A stretch of 29,114 bases of DNA from contig DHGT01000109.1 in assembly GCA_002402905.1 (NCBI GenBank), positions 1,581 to 30,694 of the forward strand, given 5' to 3'. Shown here one piece after another: positions 24,714 through 29,114 of the stretch. This DNA is from Desulfatitalea sp. UBA4791 (GTDB lineage: Bacteria; Desulfobacterota; Desulfobacteria; Desulfobacterales; Desulfosarcinaceae). The notes under the pieces are model-generated. The model was given only the letters and a program-made list of their open reading frames with translations, did not search any database and was not told the DNA's origin. Numbering within the stretch: position 1 is the stretch's first letter; the number at the start of each line of letters is the position of its first letter. The translations under genes were made by a program, and so were the position numbers.

Positions 24714-25868
24714 TCAAAAGGCCGGGCCGGTGGTATGAATGGCCACCATCTCCTGCCGGTTGCGTTCGGCTTTGGTGGGCTCCCCCGCGGCTACGGCCAG
24801 GACGACCCCGATCAGTTCTTCACGGGCATCGGCCAGGGCCCTGCCTTCGATCAGCGTCCCGGCGTCGAGATCCATGTCGTCGGTCATGTTCGCGTAGAGA
24901 CGGCTGTTGGAGGCGATTTTGACCACCGGCACCGTTGGAAATCCGGCCGGGGTGCCGCGCCCGGTCGTAAAGAGCATGAGCTGGGACCCGCCGGCAGCCA
25001 TGCCGGTCAGGGAGAAGATATCCGATCCCGGGGTGTCCATGAGCACGAGTCCCTTTTTGGAAGGGGTCTGGCCATAGGCCACCAGTTCCTGAATAGGTGT
25101 GGCGCCGCCCTTGACGATGCACCCCATGGATTTTTCGGTGATCGTGGAGAGTCCGCCCGCCATGTTGCCCGGCGAGATCACCATGCCGGCCCGTTCTCCG
25201 AACAGTTCTTCGGTACGCCGTCTCTGGCCTTGGATCAAATCGACGATCTCCGATGCCAGACGCGGATCGGCCGATCGCTTGGCCAGGATCGTTTCGGTAC
25301 CGATCATCTCCGTGGTTTCCGAAAGGATCACGGTGGCCCCTTCGGCGACCAACCAATCGGCCACCGCGCCCACCAGGCAGTTGGCCGTCAGTCCGGACAA
25401 GGCATCCGATCCGCCGCACTCCATGCCGACAGTCAGCTCGGAGAGCGGGCACGCCTCGCGCCGCTGTTGCCCGGCTTGGTCCAGCATCTGCCGGGCAATG
25501 CCGATGCCGGCGGCCGTGGCCTTGACCGACCCGCCGGCCTCCTGGATCACGAGTGTCTCTACCGGTTTGTCCACCTCTCCGATGGCTTCGGCCAGGCCGT
25601 CGGCCTTGATCGACTCGCAGCCCAGGCCCACCAGCAGCACCGCGGCCACATTGGGGTTACGGCCCAAACCGGCCAGGATGCGCTTGGCGATAAGCACATC
25701 CGCGGTGGCCCGGCCGCACCCTTCGGTGTGGGTGATGATTTTGACTTCCGGCAATTCGCGGCCGATGGCTTGGACCACGCCGTTGGCGCAACTCACCGAG
25801 CTCATGACCAGCACATGGTTGCGGGTGCCTACGGCACCGCTCTTTCGCCTGTAGCCCCAAAAATCCAT
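24714..25868 (-). CDS. UxaA/GarD-type sugar-acid dehydratase, large subunit
   Basis: A 384-residue protein matching the C-terminal catalytic part of altronate/galactarate dehydratases. Motifs: GTRNHVL at 14-20, THTEGC at 46-51, GLGCES at 81-86, MECGGSDALSG at 149-159, SPGNMAGG at 232-239 and FTTGRGTP at 300-307. The family removes water from sugar acids with a divalent metal or iron. The related sulfolactate lyase SuyB has, as I remember it, different residues at the CGGSD and TGRGTP positions, so the sugar-acid branch is preferred. The exact substrate is unknown. The ATG at 25868 with AAGGA upstream is preferred to an in-frame TTG at 25889. The small SAF subunit is encoded just upstream. Confidence 0.85.
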   Translation of the reverse strand: MDFWGYRRKSGAVGTRNHVLVMSSVSCANGVVQAIGRELPEVKIITHTEGCGRATADVLIAKRILAGLGRNPNVAAVLLVGLGCESIKADGLAEAIGEVDKPVETLVIQEAGGSVKATAAGIGIARQMLDQAGQQRREACPLSELTVGMECGGSDALSGLTANCLVGAVADWLVAEGATVILSETTEMIGTETILAKRSADPRLASEIVDLIQGQRRRTEELFGERAGMVISPGNMAGGLSTITEKSMGCIVKGGATPIQELVAYGQTPSKKGLVLMDTPGSDIFSLTGMAAGGSQLMLFTTGRGTPAGFPTVPVVKIASNSRLYANMTDDMDLDAGTLIEGRALADAREELIGVVLAVAAGEPTKAERNRQEMVAIHTTGPAF

Positions 25869-25881
25869 ACCAGTCTTGTCC

Positions 25882-26139
25882 TTACGCAATGATGTTGTGC
25901 GTGTGCACCCACTCGCCGGCCCGGATGGCCGTCATGGCCCGGGCGATGGCCTCGCCGTACTTGACGATCGGCGCATCGGGGGCGATGTCCGCCAGCGCCA
26001 CCTTGTGGTGGCGCGGAATGTCGGTGACGGCAGGCAGAACTGCCATATCGGTACCGGTCACTGACTCGCCCCTGGCGATGGGCACCACGGCCACGGCCAC
26101 ATTGTCTTGCGGATGGACGCGAATGACGTTCCGGCTCAT
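25882..26139 (-). CDS. SAF-domain small subunit of a UxaA-type dehydratase
   Basis: An 85-residue protein equal to the N-terminal SAF domain of UxaA. It begins NVIRVHPQDNVAVAVVPIARG and includes the family pattern DIPRHHKVAL (about 40-49), VKYGEAI (59-65) and the ending VHTHNI (78-83), with His residues that are typical of the domain. In UxaA this domain is fused to the large subunit; here it is a separate gene, as in SuyA. It should bind the large subunit encoded 13 bases downstream. The start shares one base with the stop of the DUF169 gene (TGATG at 26137-26141), so the two are translationally coupled. Confidence 0.85.
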   Translation of the reverse strand: MSRNVIRVHPQDNVAVAVVPIARGESVTGTDMAVLPAVTDIPRHHKVALADIAPDAPIVKYGEAIARAMTAIRAGEWVHTHNIIA

Positions 26140-26975
26140 CAGGGCACCTCTCCCCAGGCCTTTTTGCTTCGAGCGATCTTTTTGAGGACGACCTGCCAGG
26201 TGTCGGTGCCCAGAAACGAGGCATCGTAACGCCGCAGCATGTCGGCGAACATGTCGAACGGCACCGAAAACGACAGCTCGTCGGTCTTGAAGAACTTGCG
26301 CGCCGACGGATCCCAGCCGCCCAGGGCGGCCTTGCGCAGACCGCGCGCCTGGTAGCGGGCCGGCCAGATCACCAGGCTGCCGCAGGCCGCGCTCCAGGGA
26401 GAGACCACCACCTCCGGATCGTTGGTGACGAAGGCGGCCAACTGATGCAGACCGCACATGGACTCGGGCCGGGCGAAAAAGAGCACCATTTCAGGCGTCT
26501 CCGTTTCCCCGAAAAGAGGCAGCGGCTTGATCACGCAGTATGTGTGCGGCGCGGGTCGCGGATCGATAAAATCGAAGATCCGGCGCAGGGCATCCGGACT
26601 CTCGCAGTAATACTCGCCGGCCATGTGCCCGGGCATGCCCGAGGACACATAGTGGATGATGGTTTCCACCTGGGGCTTGTTGAATCCCAGCCAGAAGGCC
26701 GCGCCAAGGCAGCCGAACTGCTCGGCCGAAAAATAGGCGGCGGTCTGTTTCTTGCGCGCCCGCCAGATGTGGCCCAGGGCGCACGAGAAGTTGCCAAAAA
26801 CGACCGGCCAGTCGACGGCATTGGCCCGCTCCTTTTCCACGGTGGGCAGATCGCCCGGCTTGGGCGCGAAACCCTCGTCCGGCTTTTCATCGGTGTAGAA
26901 TAGACCCATGGGGTTTTCGTCGAGCCCCAGGCGTTCGAGAAACCTGGGCAGTTCATCGATGATCTTCGGATCCAT
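26139..26975 (-). CDS. DUF169 family protein
   Basis: A 278-residue soluble protein of the DUF169 (COG2043) family, whose function is not established. It begins IDELPRFLERLGLDENPMGLFYTDEKPD and has conserved-looking Cys and Gly positions in GNFSCALGHIWRARK, QFGCLGAAFWLGF, SGMPGHMAGEYYC and SAACGSLVIWPARY. Several Cys residues in such G-C contexts could hold a cofactor, but this is a guess. The ATG at 26975, with GGGAGG five bases upstream, is preferred to the GTG two codons before. It is the first gene of an operon with the two dehydratase subunits and overlaps the SAF gene by one base, which suggests a shared role. Confidence 0.8.
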   Translation of the reverse strand: MDPKIIDELPRFLERLGLDENPMGLFYTDEKPDEGFAPKPGDLPTVEKERANAVDWPVVFGNFSCALGHIWRARKKQTAAYFSAEQFGCLGAAFWLGFNKPQVETIIHYVSSGMPGHMAGEYYCESPDALRRIFDFIDPRPAPHTYCVIKPLPLFGETETPEMVLFFARPESMCGLHQLAAFVTNDPEVVVSPWSAACGSLVIWPARYQARGLRKAALGGWDPSARKFFKTDELSFSVPFDMFADMLRRYDASFLGTDTWQVVLKKIARSKKAWGEVP

Positions 26976-27007
26976 ACGCACCTCCCTGGCGGACCGTCCG
27001 GCCCGCG

Positions 27008-27023
27008 AATGATAAAAATCATT
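27008..27023. promoter_or_regulatory. AT-rich inverted repeat in the DUF169/glycosyltransferase divergent gap
   Basis: AATGAT-AAAA-ATCATT, a perfect repeat with a four-base centre, lies 33 bases upstream of the DUF169 start and 115 before the divergent gene. The half-sites recall a Fur box, but the centre is longer than standard. Operator function is inferred. Confidence 0.35.
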
Positions 27024-27137
27024 TTACATGCTTCCCTGCCCAGCGTAAAGCACGGCCTTGGAACATGAGCGATGAATGGTGATATGGTTCGGTCGTTGAA
27101 ATGACGAACCGCTTAAGGCCCGAAGGCGACGACACCC

Positions 27138-28259
27138 ATGGCGACTCGATTGAAATTGCTCTTCCTGGAACCCTTTTTCGGCGGATCGCACCGGGAATTC
27201 GCAGAGGGTTGGATCGCCCACTCCCGGCATCAGATCGATCTGCAAACCCTGCCGGCGAGCTTCTGGAAATGGCGCATGCGCGGGGCGGCGCTTCATTTCA
27301 TCCGCAGGGTGCCGGACCTGGCCGACTACGACGGGCTCATCACTACCGATCTGATGAGCCTGTCCGATTTCAAAGCCCTCGCCGGTCCCGGTTGCCCGCC
27401 GGCCCTGGTCTATTTCCACGAAAACCAGCTGAGCTACCCCTTGGCGCCCGGCGAGCAGATGGATTTTCAGTATGGTTTTACGGATATCACCACGGCCCTG
27501 GCCGCTGACCACGTGCTGTTCAACTCACACGCCCACCTGAAGACCTTCCAAGAGAGTTTGCCGCGCTTTTTGAAAATGATGCCGGACCATGCACCCAAAT
27601 GGGTTGTCGAAAAAATCCGCGCCAAGAGCGGCGTACTGTATCCCGGCTGCCGGATTCCCGCCGATCCGGTCGCCCTCACGCCTCCCGATGCGCACCAGCC
27701 GCCCCTGATCATCTGGAACCACCGCTGGGAATTCGACAAGGATCCCGAAACGTTTTTCCAGGCACTGGATGTCGTGTTGGCGCACGGACACGACTTCCGG
27801 CTGGCCCTGCTCGGCGAAAGCGGCCGCGCGGCACCGCCCTGTTTTGCCGCGGCCCGGCAACGCTACGGCCGGCGCATCGCGCAGTACGGCTATTTACCAT
27901 CGCGTGAAGCGTACTTGAATTGGCTCCGGCAGGGGCACATCGTGGTCAGCACGGCGATTCAGGAGAATTTCGGCATCTCCGTGGTCGAAGCCGTCCGCTT
28001 CGGCTGCATTCCGCTGCTGCCGGCGCGCCTCTCCTATCCGGAAATCATCCCTGCCGTCCATCACGCCCAAGTGCTCTACGACACCCCGGCCGCGCTGCAT
28101 GAAAAACTCATCGCACTTCTGACCGACTACCACCGCTTCGAACGGCTGCGCGCGGACCTGTCGTCGACCATGAGCCGATTTGCCTGGACGCGCCGCATCG
28201 ATCCCTTCGACGACCTGTTCGATACGTGGATGGCAAACCGCGGTTCAACAAAAGATTGA
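27138..28259 (+). CDS. Putative tRNA-queuosine alpha-mannosyltransferase (QTMAN/GTDC1-like, DUF3524)
   Basis: A 373-residue GT4-type glycosyltransferase. The N-terminal part (FLEPFFGGSHREFAEGW at about 10-25, YFHENQLSYP at 92-101) and the linker NHRWEFDKDPETFF (194-207) are hallmarks of the DUF3524 family. The vertebrate member, GTDC1/QTMAN, adds mannose to queuosine in tRNA-Asp. The C-terminal half has the retaining-GT4 E-x7-E pair at E276 and E284 (ENFGISVVE) near the donor site. The bacterial family may well modify queuosine too, but I cannot show that from this window. It is a single gene, divergent from DUF169 and convergent with the YitT-like gene. No queuosine synthesis gene is present here. 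Confidence 0.82.
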   Translation: MATRLKLLFLEPFFGGSHREFAEGWIAHSRHQIDLQTLPASFWKWRMRGAALHFIRRVPDLADYDGLITTDLMSLSDFKALAGPGCPPALVYFHENQLSYPLAPGEQMDFQYGFTDITTALAADHVLFNSHAHLKTFQESLPRFLKMMPDHAPKWVVEKIRAKSGVLYPGCRIPADPVALTPPDAHQPPLIIWNHRWEFDKDPETFFQALDVVLAHGHDFRLALLGESGRAAPPCFAAARQRYGRRIAQYGYLPSREAYLNWLRQGHIVVSTAIQENFGISVVEAVRFGCIPLLPARLSYPEIIPAVHHAQVLYDTPAALHEKLIALLTDYHRFERLRADLSSTMSRFAWTRRIDPFDDLFDTWMANRGSTKD

Positions 28260-28278
28260 TCCCGGCTTTCACCGGGAT
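28259..28278. repeat. REP-like hairpin
   Basis: ATCCCGG-CTTTCA-CCGGGAT, a seven-bp stem followed by GACG, begins just after the glycosyltransferase stop. It resembles the short extragenic palindromes (ending in GGGATGACG) scattered through many proteobacterial genomes. Only one copy was noticed in this window. Confidence 0.5.
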
Positions 28279-28314
28279 GACGTAAAATGCGAAAGTCCGT
28301 GTCCTGAGGCGTAC

Positions 28315-28351
28315 TTGCCCGCACCCCGCAAGGAGCACGGGGTGCGGGCAA
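28315..28351. terminator. Strong 14-bp hairpin between convergent genes
   Basis: TTGCCCGCACCCCG pairs perfectly with CGGGGTGCGGGCAA around a nine-base loop. It sits between the glycosyltransferase and the YitT-like gene, both ending here. There is no T-run, so it may be a factor-aided or bidirectional terminator or a repeat element. Confidence 0.55.
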
Positions 28352-28379
28352 CGCAGATATTGGGCTTCTAACGGCGCCG

Positions 28380-28985
28380 TCAATACTGTTTGCGCCGGCC
28401 GAATACCGACCCCAGCACATTGAAGGTGTTTTCCACCACGAAGATGGCGTTCTGATCGACGGTGAACACCATCTCCTCCAACTGCTTGAGGTAGATGTTG
28501 TTGGTGATGGTCATCAGGATATCCTGATCCTTGCCGCTGTAAGCGCCCTTGGCCTTGATGATCGTCGCTTGCCAACCGCGCTCGAGCAGGGCCTGGGCGA
28601 TCTGGGGATTGTCTTTGCTGATGATGTAGGTCAACTTGCGCTGACTGAACATGGAAAGCAAGCTGTAGAGCAAAAATCTGCGGCTGAGAAACACCCAGGC
28701 CGCGGCAAAAAGCGGCAGGTTCAACAACAAACTCCAGGTACCGGCACTCAGAAAATCGGTGAGGTAATACAGCAGCAGACTGGCGCCGAAAATACCGCCG
28801 GTGATGAAGCCATGGGCCAACACCACCGATTTGGCGCCAAAGGCGTACAGCGCCGAACCGGCGACGATCAGGACGACATTCCAGAGCGGTGTATAGGCCA
28901 GGTCCTTGAACGAGAAGCGCTTGCGATGCGTTTCGGGTTCCGGCCGGCCAGCGGGTAACTCCTTTTGGGACATTTGTATAACCAT
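28380..28985 (-). CDS. YitT/DUF2179 family membrane protein, internally shortened
   Basis: A 201-residue protein; typical YitT proteins have about 280. The N-terminal half has two or three membrane segments (IVAGSALYAFGAKSVV, GFITGGIFGASLLLYYL, LLLNLPLFAAAWVFL), as in YitT. After FLLYSLLSMF it passes directly into the C-terminal cytoplasmic DUF2179 domain (TYIISKDNPQIAQALLERG, then KGAYSGKDQDILM). The middle membrane helices, roughly 90 residues, are absent. Function of the family is not known. ATG codons at 28985 and 28973 are both possible and neither has a Shine-Dalgarno. A -10 TATAAT lies close upstream. Confidence 0.78.
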   Translation of the reverse strand: MVIQMSQKELPAGRPEPETHRKRFSFKDLAYTPLWNVVLIVAGSALYAFGAKSVVLAHGFITGGIFGASLLLYYLTDFLSAGTWSLLLNLPLFAAAWVFLSRRFLLYSLLSMFSQRKLTYIISKDNPQIAQALLERGWQATIIKAKGAYSGKDQDILMTITNNIYLKQLEEMVFTVDQNAIFVVENTFNVLGSVFGRRKQY

Positions 28986-29001
28986 TTGTAATAATGAATG
29001 A

Positions 29002-29031
29002 ATTATAAACCATCGACCTTCATGCGGGCAA
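29002..29031 (-). promoter_or_regulatory. Candidate promoter of the YitT-like gene
   Basis: On the minus strand TTGCCC (29026-29031), 18 bases, then a perfect TATAAT (29002-29007). Transcription would start only about 10 bases before the first ATG, so the message may be nearly leaderless. That fits the lack of a Shine-Dalgarno there. Confidence 0.45.
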
Positions 29032-29080
29032 CCTACGAACCCACATTCGGCTTGTCAAGCCCAAATGCGCGACCCCAGGG

Positions 29081-29107
29081 ATTCTAACCGAATGTCATTC
29101 ATTAAAC
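29081..29107. repeat. 27-bp repeat, copy 2, with palindrome GAATG-T-CATTC
   Basis: It matches 8817-8843 at 24 of 27 positions; the differences are two bases before the palindrome and its central base. The palindrome core is 29090-29100. It lies about 100 bases upstream of the YitT-like gene and at the window edge, so the gene it serves may be outside. Confidence 0.55.
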
Positions 29108-29114
29108 CCGGCCC

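Noticed and set aside
24714..26139. Sulfolactate sulfo-lyase SuyAB
   Set aside because: The split gene arrangement fits, but the large subunit has THTEGC, CGGSD and TTGRGTP, which I associate with altronate/galactarate dehydratases and not with SuyB.
28259..28351. CRISPR or IS-end interpretation of the two hairpins
   Set aside because: The two hairpins are unrelated in sequence, there are no spaced repeats and no transposase lies nearby.

Overview
The window looks like a chromosomal segment of an anaerobic, GC-rich, Gram-negative bacterium. My best guess is the sulfate-reducing Desulfobacterota (Desulfosarcina-like). This is inferred from an anaerobic glycerol-3-phosphate dehydrogenase, an anaerobic alicyclic-acid (cyclohexanecarboxyl-CoA) module and many periplasmic-binding ABC systems. 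No rRNA, tRNA, CRISPR array, IS element or phage gene was seen. Nearly all the DNA is protein-coding, in compact operons with frequent 4-bp ATGA or GTGA overlaps.

Layout. (1) 1-2869: the tail of an amino-acid ABC ATPase, then a complete binding-protein/ATPase/permease importer of the nitrate/sulfonate/taurine class. (2) 2880-7032, minus strand: a three-gene phosphorelay made of an SBP-type membrane histidine kinase, a stand-alone receiver and a REC-PAS-kinase-REC hybrid. The genes are joined by 4-bp overlaps and none has a DNA-binding output domain. (3) 7228-19260: a glycerol regulon. glpA-glpB and glpK lie on the minus strand, the DeoR-type glpR is divergent, and then come glpSTPQUV, an ATP-driven glycerol importer of the rhizobial type. 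glpF and glpC are not in the window. Likely GlpR operators lie in both regulatory gaps, with two of them 21 bp apart over the glpS promoter. (4) 19399-23014, minus strand: an IclR-type regulator, badH, an acyl-CoA dehydrogenase and badI, which look like a ring-opening module leading to pimeloyl-CoA. (5) 23332-24006: a nitroreductase, followed by a gene-poor 0.7 kb with one doubtful 68-aa ORF. (6) 24714-26975, minus strand: a DUF169 protein plus a two-subunit UxaA/GarD-type sugar-acid dehydratase. (7) 27138-28985: a predicted tRNA-queuosine mannosyltransferase, convergent with a shortened YitT/DUF2179 membrane protein.

How the genes work together. Glycerol enters through GlpVPQ(U)ST, GlpK phosphorylates it, and GlpAB oxidises glycerol 3-phosphate to dihydroxyacetone phosphate, all probably under GlpR. 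The bad-like operon would oxidise a 2-hydroxycyclohexanecarboxyl-CoA and hydrolyse the beta-keto ring. Its hydratase and CoA ligase must be elsewhere. The most notable observations are the asymmetric GlpS/GlpT ATPase pair, the acyl-CoA dehydrogenase with Asp where the catalytic Glu is expected, the symmetric operator layout before the iclR-bad operon, the DUF169-dehydratase operon, and a palindrome-containing 27-bp repeat at two sites. All functional names come from remembered family motifs; no database search was possible.
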